This document shows positions 26,447 to 34,417 of a DNA stretch of 64,000 nt, piece by piece. The DNA lies in contig UQKL01000008.1 of the NCBI GenBank assembly GCA_900541695.1, forward strand, positions 30,557 through 94,556, given 5' to 3'. Source of the stretch: an uncultured Collinsella sp. GTDB taxonomy: Bacteria; Actinomycetota; Coriobacteriia; Coriobacteriales; Coriobacteriaceae. Made by a program: the position numbers and the translations under genes. Numbering within the stretch: the first letter of the stretch is position 1; every line of letters begins with the position of its first letter. The notes beneath the pieces are model-generated. The model searched no databases and was not told where the DNA came from. It saw only the letters and a list, made by a program, of their open reading frames with translations.

Positions 26447-26693
26447 AGGGACCCCCTCGTTAGACACCCGCCGATATTGTTCTGCGGACGGTGCGGGCGA
26501 TATCCCATTATCAACCGTTGGCGGCGCGCCTGCGCCTACCCTTACCAAAAAACTCGCCCGTTCACAGAATTGCGAGCGGTCAAACCCAAATCCTTGGGTA
26601 TAACTGCAACAAGATAAAGTGTCCGGCGGCCACGCATCCGCGCCCGCCCGATGCACGAGCCCCACGCCCGTGCGATAGACCAAGGAGGAAACC

Positions 26694-27131
26694 ATGAACG
26701 AGGGCTACACCAAGGTATTTGTTTCACTCGACGGTACTGAGCAGCAGGATTTTGTGCTCGCACGCGCCATCAAGGTCGCCGCGAACAACGGCGCCAAGCT
26801 GATTATCGGCCACGTTATCGATTCCACGGCACTCGAGAGCGCCGGTTCCTATCCGGTCGATCTGGTCAACGGCCTAGAGGAGGCATTTAAGAACTCCATC
26901 GCCAAGCAGCTCGAAGAGGCCAAGGCCAATCCCGACATTCCCGAGGTCGAGGTCATGATTCGCGCCGGCCGCATTCGCGAGACGCTCAAAGACGAGATGC
27001 TCGACGTGGTCAAGCCCGACCTGGTGCTCTGCGGCGCTCGTGGCCTGTCCTCGATCAAGTATGCACTCCTGGGTTCAATTTCGACGTTCCTGCTGCGCAA
27101 CACCGACTGCGACATCTTGGTCGTGAAGTAG
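26694..27131 (+). CDS. Universal stress protein (UspA family)
   Basis: A 145-residue single-domain Usp. The nucleotide-binding signature near the C-terminus is GARGLSSIKYALLGSIS followed by CDILVVK, matching the G-2x-G-9x-G(S/T) pattern of ATP-binding members. AAGGAGG precedes the ATG by six bases. It is divergent from uppP and probably monocistronic. The exact role is unknown; family members bind ATP and act in stress survival. Confidence 0.9.
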   Translation: MNEGYTKVFVSLDGTEQQDFVLARAIKVAANNGAKLIIGHVIDSTALESAGSYPVDLVNGLEEAFKNSIAKQLEEAKANPDIPEVEVMIRAGRIRETLKDEMLDVVKPDLVLCGARGLSSIKYALLGSISTFLLRNTDCDILVVK

Positions 27132-27221
27132 CAAACGTACGCCTAACGCATCGCGGAGCGCAAGCCCACGTGCCCAAGTCTTCCAAGAGCGGGACCACCA
27201 TTACGGTGGCCCCGCTTTGCT

Positions 27222-28511
27222 TTAGGCTGAGAATTGCTCCAGAACCCTCATTCTCTCAACGGAATCCGTCTGAATTTTCAGAGCGACCCGACCCAAATCT
27301 CCGGTTGCAGAGGCAAGTTCTGCAAGCTGGGCAGACACCTCTTCAGCCACTTCCGCCGCGATGTTCTTGATCATCTTGAGTGGCAGATGCAAATCTTGAG
27401 ACATGAATTCGAAATCTTCAGGAGTCACCCCATCGATCACCCGGTGATCCCCAATATCAATCCCAAGATTATGGTCGTATCCCATTATCGTCGTGCAAAC
27501 AATATCGTATGCAGGGGCCAACCTCTTTTCCCGCCAACTCGGACTATAAAGAAACGAATGGTTCTTGAGATGCGAGTCGTAATTCCCCAACGCATAATCG
27601 ACCATTACCTGACGAGCGAACATTTGAGTATCAGCAATTACGTTAGACGATTGCTCTCTTATCAATCGGCCGCAAAGAGCCATATAGCAGCTATCGGGAC
27701 GTGTCTCGTATTTCATATACGAAGGCCAGCCAACCGCTTGGCAAAAATCCTCCTGATGCAGCCTCAGAGGCACATCGAATCCGCTCATCGACGGCGGCTC
27801 ATTGCTCCAGATTCTGTCATAACGCTCGGAAAAGAACGCACCAGGAATCGTATCCGAAGCTTCTGAACGGGCAATTTCAAGCCCAGCAGCAGACGCTGCC
27901 GTCATGCAAATTAATTCGTTGAACGGCAAATCCGGATGTTTAGTTGAAGCAATCTTGACTATGTGAGTCGAGGGGGCAGAGCCGAGCGGCAGCATCCAAT
28001 CCCCCGACCCGGCCTTTTTTGCATCTTTACCGCGCGGTAAAAACCAACCGGTTTTAGACTGAGCGCCCGCCAACGACAGCCTCGAATCCTGCATATCATT
28101 TGCAATCTCAAACACTTCCGCCTTAGAAAGTGCCTCAAAATCCTCGTCTTGCAGAGGACGATAGCCCGGATCGTAGCTCGATTTCTCATCGCCGAGAAAC
28201 CTCAAGGCACCAACGCACTCATCGCCCAAACGCTCGAGCATCGATAAATAGTCTGACTGGGGGATTTGAAAACGCATCGACAGCTCATGCCGAACCGGGC
28301 CCTCGGGAAGCATGCCCGAAAAGAAGGCCGAAAACTCATTGCTGGCATATGGCTCATGTCGCAAGGGAAGAGAAGCTGAGAGTGCGGCAGCATCGTCGCG
28401 TTCAAGATATCCCTCATCATATGCAAACGTCTCGTTTACGGGGTCGGCCCTCTCAAATTCTCCGACCAGCTCAAACGTTCCCCGATACTCACGATAAACC
28501 TTTAATGCCAT
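27222..28511 (-). CDS. hipA: HipA-family serine/threonine kinase toxin
   Basis: Toxin of a HipBA-type module; E. coli HipA phosphorylates glutamyl-tRNA synthetase and causes growth arrest. The 429-residue protein has the HipA N-terminal domain, the catalytic loop NYDSHLKNHSF (about residues 310-320) whose Asp is the general base, and the metal-binding APAYDIV (about 332). Length is typical. It overlaps hipB by 10 bp. GC content is lower than in flanking genes, as is common for transferred modules. Whether its target is a tRNA synthetase is not known. Confidence 0.92.
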   Translation of the reverse strand: MALKVYREYRGTFELVGEFERADPVNETFAYDEGYLERDDAAALSASLPLRHEPYASNEFSAFFSGMLPEGPVRHELSMRFQIPQSDYLSMLERLGDECVGALRFLGDEKSSYDPGYRPLQDEDFEALSKAEVFEIANDMQDSRLSLAGAQSKTGWFLPRGKDAKKAGSGDWMLPLGSAPSTHIVKIASTKHPDLPFNELICMTAASAAGLEIARSEASDTIPGAFFSERYDRIWSNEPPSMSGFDVPLRLHQEDFCQAVGWPSYMKYETRPDSCYMALCGRLIREQSSNVIADTQMFARQVMVDYALGNYDSHLKNHSFLYSPSWREKRLAPAYDIVCTTIMGYDHNLGIDIGDHRVIDGVTPEDFEFMSQDLHLPLKMIKNIAAEVAEEVSAQLAELASATGDLGRVALKIQTDSVERMRVLEQFSA

Positions 28512-28747
28512 GAGCCGTCGCCCCTCTCCCTCAGGATCAAATCGACCCCCAAGCTGTTAGCGATTTGAAGGGTTTGGCGAAGATTGGCACCCGCCTTTCC
28601 ACGCTCAAGCTCGCTCACAAAGCGCAAACTGCACTGGTTGAAATCAGCCACATCGCGTTGGGTATAACCGAGCTTCTTCCGGCGCTCACGCAAATATGCA
28701 CCGAGTTCAGCTGGGTCAAAAATCGTTCGCTCATTCCAGTCTTGCAT
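28502..28747 (-). CDS. hipB: HipB-family HTH antitoxin
   Basis: An 81-residue Xre-type protein with the helix-turn-helix at about residues 15-55 (LGAYLRERRKKLGYTQRDVADF). HipB proteins bind HipA and repress their own operon. Upstream lie two near-palindromic TTATCCC...GGGATAA operators that fit this role. The stop codon lies inside the start of hipA, so the two are translated together with antitoxin first. Confidence 0.92.
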   Translation of the reverse strand: MQDWNERTIFDPAELGAYLRERRKKLGYTQRDVADFNQCSLRFVSELERGKAGANLRQTLQIANSLGVDLILRERGDGSWH

Positions 28748-28761
28748 GCTAATCCCCTATG

Positions 28762-28781
28762 ATTATCCCAAACGGGATAAT
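28762..28781. promoter_or_regulatory. HipB operator O1
   Basis: ATTATCCCAAACGGGATAAT, a near-perfect palindrome with TATCC-N6-GGATA spacing. E. coli HipB uses TATCC-N8-GGATA. It overlaps the end of the -10 element of the hipBA promoter. Confidence 0.85.
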
Positions 28782-28788
28782 CATAGCA
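28780..28788 (-). promoter_or_regulatory. Extended -10 promoter of hipBA
   Basis: On the minus strand TGCTATGAT matches an extended -10 (TG-n-TATGAT), 33 bp ahead of the hipB start. It is placed between the two operators and touches O1, so repressor binding would block RNA polymerase. Confidence 0.55.
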
Positions 28789-28800
28789 CATCATGATGGA

Positions 28801-28820
28801 ATTATCCCGTTTGGGATAAT
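28801..28820. promoter_or_regulatory. HipB operator O2
   Basis: ATTATCCCGTTTGGGATAAT, the exact reverse complement of O1, centred 39 bp away. It would lie upstream of the -10. Confidence 0.85.
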
Positions 28821-28863
28821 TGTCTTAACGTGAATGACGCTCCGGGACGTTACACCGCGACGA

Positions 28864-29907
28864 CTACTCAAAGTATTGAAACTTGTTGGTCGAGAAGGCA
28901 AACGTGACGACAAAGCCTTTGCCGGGCTCGGATGCCGCGGTGACGTCGATGCCCATCTTGGAGCAGAGGCGCGCCACCAGGTAGAGGCCGATGCCCGTTG
29001 CGCGCTTGGTGGTGCGGCCGTTGTCGCCGGTAAAGCCCTTCTCGAACACGCGCGGCAGGTCGGCCGCGCTCACGCCGCAGCCGTTGTCCGCGACAGTGAG
29101 CTCGATGCGTTCGCTCGCCAGGCCCTCGTCCAGCAACGCGCCCGAAAACACGATCTTCGCGCCGTCCTCGCGCGCATATTTAATACTGTTCTGAATAAGC
29201 TGGCCCAGAATAAACTCGAGCCACTTCTCGTCGGTAAAGACCTCGAAGTCGAGGTTCTCGCACACCGGGGCCACGTGCGCCGCGATGAGCTCACGCGCGT
29301 TGGCCTTAATCGCGCCCGTCACCAAGGTCTTGAGATCCCAACGGCGAATCAGGTAGTCGCGCTCCACGACTTCCGAGCGCGCGTAGTACAGCGCCTGGTC
29401 GATATAGCGCTCCACGCGAGCCAGCTCACGGCCCAGGTCATCCACGCGCGACAGGTCGTCTTCGCTGCCATCCAGGTTTTCCAAAATCAGGTGAGCCGCC
29501 GCCAGGGGCAGCTTGGCCTCGTGGACCCAGCTCTCGATATAGTCACGATAGTCATCGGTCTGACGCCGGCCTTCGGCAACCTCGTCGCAAGCGGCTTTGC
29601 CCACCCGGCGCAAGACCTCGTACTCGAGCTCGCCCTCGGCATAGGTCGGGCATTGCACCATCTCCTGCACCCATGTGGGACTCTCGAGCTCCTCTGCCGC
29701 ACGCTCCAGCTGGCGCAGAAAACGGCGGCGGCGCGCATACTCGATCACGATGCCGAGCATACCGAAGATAAAGGACACGCCAACCGCCACGACCACGATA
29801 GAAACGGGTGCGCCGGCGACCGTCAGCACAAAGCAGCTCAGCAGCACGCCGCACGTCCACACGGCGGCGGGAAGCAGCGCATCTTTAAAAAACTTAGCAA
29901 ACGACAT
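28864..29907 (-). CDS. Intramembrane-sensing histidine kinase (BceS/GraS-like)
   Basis: A 347-residue kinase with two membrane helices in the first 60 residues and almost no extracytoplasmic loop, the layout of kinases that sense antimicrobial peptides through an ABC transporter. The phosphorylated His is in SWVHEAKLPLAA (about residue 128); LIQNSIKYA (N box), DNGCGVSAAD and ATGIGLYL follow. It follows its response regulator after nine bases. No BceAB-type transporter is in the window, so the partner and signal are unknown. Confidence 0.88.
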   Translation of the reverse strand: MSFAKFFKDALLPAAVWTCGVLLSCFVLTVAGAPVSIVVVAVGVSFIFGMLGIVIEYARRRRFLRQLERAAEELESPTWVQEMVQCPTYAEGELEYEVLRRVGKAACDEVAEGRRQTDDYRDYIESWVHEAKLPLAAAHLILENLDGSEDDLSRVDDLGRELARVERYIDQALYYARSEVVERDYLIRRWDLKTLVTGAIKANARELIAAHVAPVCENLDFEVFTDEKWLEFILGQLIQNSIKYAREDGAKIVFSGALLDEGLASERIELTVADNGCGVSAADLPRVFEKGFTGDNGRTTKRATGIGLYLVARLCSKMGIDVTAASEPGKGFVVTFAFSTNKFQYFE

Positions 29908-29916
29908 GACCGGCCC

Positions 29917-30588
29917 CTAGACCGAATAGCCCTGACCGCGGTGCGTCGTCAAATACCCCTTGATGCCGATTTTTTCGAGCGTGGTGCGCAGGCGGTTGAT
30001 GTTGACGGTAAGCGTGTTGTCGTCCACGAAAGCATCGGAGTCCCACAGGTCCTGCATGATGGCCGAGCGCGAGACAATCTTGCCCGCGCGGCTCAGGAGC
30101 AAAGAGAGGATGCGCAGCTCGTTTTTGGTGAGCTCGGTACTGTCGCCGGTTTGCGTGTTGGTGACCGCGGAGCGGGCGAGGTCGAGTTCCAGCCCCTTGT
30201 GGACGAGCGCGCTGCGCTCGCCCGCCGCCGCGGTGCGACGCAGCAGGGCATTGATGCGCGCCACGAGCACACGGGCGCTGTAGGGCTTGGACACAAAGTC
30301 GTCCGCGCCGAGCGTCATAGCCATGACCTCGTCGATCTCGGGCGTGCGCGAGGTGAGGACGATGATGGGGACCTCGGATTCGCGGCGAACCTCGTGGCAG
30401 ATATGCTGGCCGTCCTTGACGGGAAGCGTGAGGTCGAGCAGCACCAGGTCGGGCGCGGCGGCGAGAATATCGCGCGAGACATGCTCGAACGATTCGCAGG
30501 CCTCGATTTCAAACCCGGCGCGGGCAAGGATGTCGACAAGCTCACGACGAATGGGCTCGTCGTCCTCAACGATATAGATTAGCGCCAT
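29917..30588 (-). CDS. OmpR-family response regulator (BceR-like)
   Basis: A 223-residue regulator. The receiver domain has Asp 9 and 10, phosphoacceptor Asp 52 (LLDLTLP) and the conserved Lys in DFVSKPYSA; the C-terminal winged helix ends TTHRGQGYSV. ATG 30588 is preceded by GGAG, and longer frames upstream lack support. It is cotranscribed with the kinase downstream. Confidence 0.9.
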   Translation of the reverse strand: MALIYIVEDDEPIRRELVDILARAGFEIEACESFEHVSRDILAAAPDLVLLDLTLPVKDGQHICHEVRRESEVPIIVLTSRTPEIDEVMAMTLGADDFVSKPYSARVLVARINALLRRTAAAGERSALVHKGLELDLARSAVTNTQTGDSTELTKNELRILSLLLSRAGKIVSRSAIMQDLWDSDAFVDDNTLTVNINRLRTTLEKIGIKGYLTTHRGQGYSV

Positions 30589-30767
30589 GGATTCCGCTCC
30601 CCTCTTGGTTGTCTTGCCACCATTATGGCTGCGAAACTGCAGGTGCGCGCCACGCACGTCGCCAAGGTGACAGAACTGTTCGCGAGCGGGGGCGTTTTGT
30701 CCGCCTCGCACTCGCAGCGGTGGCGGGAACCAAAATGATTCTTTAATCCCCGTCCCAGAAAAATCAT

Positions 30768-31475
30768 TTAGCGACGGGCACGGAGCTTTTCGTAGCCTTC
30801 GGCGAAGAAGGCGACCGTCGCGGCGTCGGCCTCGGCGGCGTCGGCCTCGGTTGCGGGGACCACGCCGTGCTCGTCGCTCACCAGGAACAGCGCGCCCTTA
30901 AGCTGCGCGGGAATGTCTACGCGCGTGACCGGGATGCCCTTGGTCTGGGCCAGTTGCTCGATGAGCGTCGCCGTGCCGCACAGGAACTCGTCCGCCGGCG
31001 CCACAAAGGCAAGCTCGCCGTTGTTGACGGCGGCGAGCAGCTCGGGCGCCACGCCGGTCTCGTCGGCCTCGGAGCGAGCCTCGGCGGAGCGGGCACGCAG
31101 CGCCTTGGCCGACGTATCGGCGAGCGGCTCGTACTCCCCCACCGTCATGGCGGCGTTGCCGTTGATGTCGATCACCAGCATGAGCACGCCGTCGCGCGCA
31201 GTGTAATCGCCCTCGGCAAGCGACCACTCAACGTGCTGTTTGGCCCAGCTGAGCATGTTATGGGTAAGCGGCTCGCCCTGCACCAGGCGCTCGGACAGCG
31301 CGCGAATGTGGCGGTTGAGCATGGGCACCTTTTTGTTGGACATGCGCCAACGGCAGACAAGCGCGGGCTTGTCGAGCGTAAACTTCTCGACCGCCTCCTG
31401 ATTGGCGCAAAAGTCCTCGTACGCACGCTGATCCTCGGCATTGCCAAACAGCTCGGCATCATCCACAACGGCCAT
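30768..31475 (-). CDS. Conserved-looking protein of unknown function
   Basis: A 235-residue soluble protein that I do not recognise. It has no signal peptide or membrane helix. The middle reads DGVLMLVIDINGNAAMTVGEYEPL, suggesting a beta-rich core, and the C-terminus is rich in Ala, Glu and Asp. ATG 31473-31475 is preceded by GAAAGG six bases upstream. Codon use matches its neighbours, so it is a resident gene. It is separated from the response regulator by 179 bp and from purH by 277 bp. Confidence 0.8.
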   Translation of the reverse strand: MAVVDDAELFGNAEDQRAYEDFCANQEAVEKFTLDKPALVCRWRMSNKKVPMLNRHIRALSERLVQGEPLTHNMLSWAKQHVEWSLAEGDYTARDGVLMLVIDINGNAAMTVGEYEPLADTSAKALRARSAEARSEADETGVAPELLAAVNNGELAFVAPADEFLCGTATLIEQLAQTKGIPVTRVDIPAQLKGALFLVSDEHGVVPATEADAAEADAATVAFFAEGYEKLRARR

Positions 31476-31613
31476 ATCCAACCTTTCTCAAAAACATACA
31501 CCGCACCGTTATACCCAAAAAAGCCGCCCGCACCAACCGGCACGGACGGCAATAGATAGCTTTAGTTCGGGGCGAGCCAATACCGATGGTGGAGCATAAG
31601 CCAGCGAGCCGGA

Positions 31614-31701
31614 CCCAAGTGCCTCAGGTCGCCGCGAAAGAGGAGCGACGCGTACTTCTGTACGCGAGCGACGGTTTGAGCGGCGAGATGAGGTGCTTGG
31701 G
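31614..31701. repeat. 88-bp palindromic element, copy 1
   Basis: The arms CCCAAGTGCCTCAGGTCGCC (31614 on) and GGCGAGATGAGGTGCTTGGG pair over most positions. The centre is GCGTAC-TTCT-GTACGC (31650-31665). The second copy lies between hisI and hisF at 55048-55135 with the same length and centre. Confidence 0.8.
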
Positions 31702-31720
31702 GCCGGCGCAGCGTCGAGCA

Positions 31721-31748
31721 GTTACGCGGTTTGGTAAAACCGCGTAAC
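31721..31748 (-). terminator. Hairpin after purH
   Basis: GTTACGCGGTTT and AAACCGCGTAAC form a perfect 12-bp stem with a four-base loop, starting five bases after the purH stop on the minus strand. There is no T-run, so termination efficiency is uncertain. Confidence 0.55.
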
Positions 31749-31752
31749 GATA

Positions 31753-33360
31753 TTAGTGACGGAAGTGACGGGCCCCCGTAAACACCATCGCAATGCCGTG
31801 CTCGTTGCAGGCCTGGATGCTCTCGTCATCGCGCTTGGAGCCGCCGGGCTGGATGATGCAGGTCACGCCGTGCGCGGCAAGCACGTCGACGTTGTCGCGG
31901 AACGGGAAGAACGCGTCGCTTGCACAGGCAAAGCCGCCCTTCTCCACGCCCTCGCGCTCGCAGAAGTCCTCGGCGCGCTCGCAGGCAAGCAGTGCGGAGT
32001 CAACGCGGTTAGGCTGACCCGGGCCCATGCCAATGCCGGCCTTATCCTTGGAGACCAGGATGGCGTTGGACTTGACGCCCTTGCAGACCTTCCAGGCAAA
32101 CTCGAGCTCGGCCATCTCGGCGTCGGTGGGCTTGCGGTCGGTGGGGAACGTAAAGGTCGCAGGATCCTCGGTCACGTGGTCGACCTCCTGCACCAGCATG
32201 CCGCCGTCGACGGAGCGCAGCTCCACCTGGGCGCCGTGGTCCACGCCGCCGGTGGCCAGCACGCGCAGGTTGGGGCGCTTGGCCATGCGCTCGAGCGCCT
32301 CGGCAGTGTAGCTCGGAGCGATGATAACCTCGACGAACTGCTTGTTCTGATCGGCAAAGTGCTCAACCAGCTCATAGGGAACCTCGCGGTTGCAGGCGAT
32401 GATGCCGCCGAAGGCGCTCTTGGGATCGCAGGCGAAGGCGCGGTCGTAGGCGGCCGTGATGTCCTCGGCCACGGCGGAGCCGCAGGGGTTCTGATGCTTG
32501 AGGATCACGCAGGCCGGCTCGTCGAACTCGCGGACCAGGCTCCAAGCGGCGTCGGCATCCAGATAGTTGTTGTAGCTGAGCGGCTTGCCCTGGATCTGCT
32601 CGGAGCCCACGAGCGGGAACTGCGAGCTCGCGGTATTCTCGCAGCCCTCGGCAAAGCGATAGACCGTGGCCTTCTGCTGAGGATTCTCGCCATAGCGCAG
32701 GTCGTCGACCTTCTCCAGCGAGATCTCGAGCTTGGCAGAGGTGTCCGCCACGTCGCTTGCCTGAGCGGCAAGCCAGCGGGAGATGGCCGTGTCGTAGGCG
32801 GCGGTGGTCTGGTAGACCTTCACCTGCAGGCGACGACGGGTGGAAAGCGTGGTGCAGCCACCGGTCTCGTGCATCTCGGCCAGGACGGCATCATAGTCGG
32901 CCGGGTCGGAGATGACGGTAACGCTCGCGGCGTTCTTGGCGGCAGAGCGCAGCATGGAGGGGCCACCGATGTCGATGTGCTCGATGGCGTCCGCGAAGGT
33001 GACCTCGGGGTTGGCGACGGTCTTCTCGAACTCGTACAGGTTGACGACGACCAGGTCGATCAGCTTAATGCCGTGCTGAGCAGCCTCCTGCATGTGCTGC
33101 TCGGAATCGCGGCGGGCCAGCAGCGCGCCGTGAACCTTGGGGTGCAGGGTCTTAACGCGGCCGTCCATCATCTCGGGATAGCCCGTGAACTCCTCGATGG
33201 GGGTTACGGGGACGCCCGCGTCCTCGATGGCACGAGCCGTGCCGCCCGTAGAGATGATCTCGACGCCAAAGTCATCGACCAGCGTCCGTGCGAAATCGAC
33301 GACGCCCGTCTTATCGGTAACCGAGATCAACGCGCGTGCGATCTTCACATCAGATCCCAT
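31753..33360 (-). CDS. purH: Bifunctional AICAR formyltransferase / IMP cyclohydrolase
   Basis: Does the last two steps of IMP synthesis: formyl transfer to AICAR, then ring closure. The 535-residue protein has the N-terminal cyclohydrolase domain ([27 protein letters not shown]) and the C-terminal transformylase domain with the catalytic KHQNPCGSA motif; it ends in the usual FTGARHFRH. Length is normal. It stands alone; no other pur gene is in this window. Confidence 0.96.
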   Translation of the reverse strand: MGSDVKIARALISVTDKTGVVDFARTLVDDFGVEIISTGGTARAIEDAGVPVTPIEEFTGYPEMMDGRVKTLHPKVHGALLARRDSEQHMQEAAQHGIKLIDLVVVNLYEFEKTVANPEVTFADAIEHIDIGGPSMLRSAAKNAASVTVISDPADYDAVLAEMHETGGCTTLSTRRRLQVKVYQTTAAYDTAISRWLAAQASDVADTSAKLEISLEKVDDLRYGENPQQKATVYRFAEGCENTASSQFPLVGSEQIQGKPLSYNNYLDADAAWSLVREFDEPACVILKHQNPCGSAVAEDITAAYDRAFACDPKSAFGGIIACNREVPYELVEHFADQNKQFVEVIIAPSYTAEALERMAKRPNLRVLATGGVDHGAQVELRSVDGGMLVQEVDHVTEDPATFTFPTDRKPTDAEMAELEFAWKVCKGVKSNAILVSKDKAGIGMGPGQPNRVDSALLACERAEDFCEREGVEKGGFACASDAFFPFRDNVDVLAAHGVTCIIQPGGSKRDDESIQACNEHGIAMVFTGARHFRH

Positions 33361-33637
33361 GCAGTCCTCCTGTCTGGTACGCCGCCGTGCTCTGTGAGCC
33401 GGTGATACGTCGATCTGCAGCGCTCGCGCAGCGGCATTGAAAATACTGATTCAATGTAGCGCATCGAGCGCATCGATGCACCCCGCAACGGGCGCATATG
33501 CAGAAAAAGTTTGCGAGCGGAGGGGATGGGCACGGCACCGGGCACGGTGAGTTCATGGAACACAGGGGCACCATAATTAGATGCCAATAGCGTGGTAGAA
33601 CTGTGCTCGATATGCATCCGCAAAAGAAAGAGGCACC

Positions 33638-34279
33638 ATGGTCTCGCGGGTTCTCTACCGACCGTTTGATACCGAAGACTTCGACGCCATCGCGTTGATT
33701 CTGCAGCAGCTTTGGCATAACAATTCGGATAACGATGAGTACAACCGCCTCGAGGCCGCGTGCGACCTCGCCTATTGCCTTTCGTCTTCGACGTTTTCGC
33801 AGGTTGCCGTAATCGACGGTCAGGCGCGCGGCATTGCGCTCGCGCGTGCGGGACAGAGCTCCGGCGCCACCGTTAAGGAACATTGGCTGGATACCGAACG
33901 CGCACTGCTATCGCAAATGCGCGAGCTGGAGCCCGATGCCTGCGCCGAGTATCTCTCGTTTGTGCGCGCAACCATCCGAACCAACAACCGCCTGCTCGAA
34001 AGCAGCCCGTTGCCACACGACAACGAGGTCACGCTGCTTGCCGTAGATCGCGACGTCCATGGCCTGGGCGTTGGCTCGGTGTTGCTCGACGCCGCAGTCT
34101 CGTACCTATCCTCGCGCGGGGCGACGAGGGCGCACCTGTACACCGACTCCAACTGCTCGTGGAAGTTCTACGAGCTGCATGGCTTTAAGCGCACGGCCAC
34201 GCACCGCGCCAACCGCGAAGAGCGCCGTCACGACATGCCGCGCGAAAGCTTCCTCTACGAACTCGACCTAACAGCCTAG
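33638..34279 (+). CDS. GNAT-family N-acetyltransferase
   Basis: A 213-residue acetyltransferase. The acetyl-CoA-binding motif A is VDRDVHGLGVGSVLLDAAVS (R/Q-x-x-G-x-G/A type), followed by the C-terminal YELHGFKRTATHR segment. The N-terminal 100 residues are helical and not family-typical. A weak ribosome site (AAAGAGG) precedes ATG 33638. It is divergent from purH. The substrate cannot be told. Confidence 0.82.
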   Translation: MVSRVLYRPFDTEDFDAIALILQQLWHNNSDNDEYNRLEAACDLAYCLSSSTFSQVAVIDGQARGIALARAGQSSGATVKEHWLDTERALLSQMRELEPDACAEYLSFVRATIRTNNRLLESSPLPHDNEVTLLAVDRDVHGLGVGSVLLDAAVSYLSSRGATRAHLYTDSNCSWKFYELHGFKRTATHRANREERRHDMPRESFLYELDLTA

Positions 34280-34295
34280 GCCCAGCAGCCATACC

Positions 34296-34324
34296 TAGTC
34301 ATTTAGGAACGTCCCCAGTGACTA
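34296..34324. repeat. 29-bp dispersed repeat, copy 2
   Basis: The unit in reverse orientation: TAGTCATT, TAGGAACGTCCCC, AGTGACTA. It is followed by GTCGTTGGGGACAGTC, a partial further copy. It sits between the convergent GNAT and DUF2207 genes. Confidence 0.75.
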
Positions 34325-34357
34325 GTCGTTGGGGACAGTCTTCGTAGGTAGCGCATA

Positions 34358-34403
34358 AAAAGGGATGGGCTTTCCCCGACGGCTGTCGAGAAAAGCCCAT
34401 CCC
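34358..34403 (-). terminator. Rho-independent terminator of the DUF2207 gene
   Basis: On the minus strand GGGATGGGCTTT and AAAGCCCATCCC form a 12-bp stem (34363-34403) followed by TTTTT. Confidence 0.85.
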
Positions 34404-34417
34404 ATAGCTTACGACCG

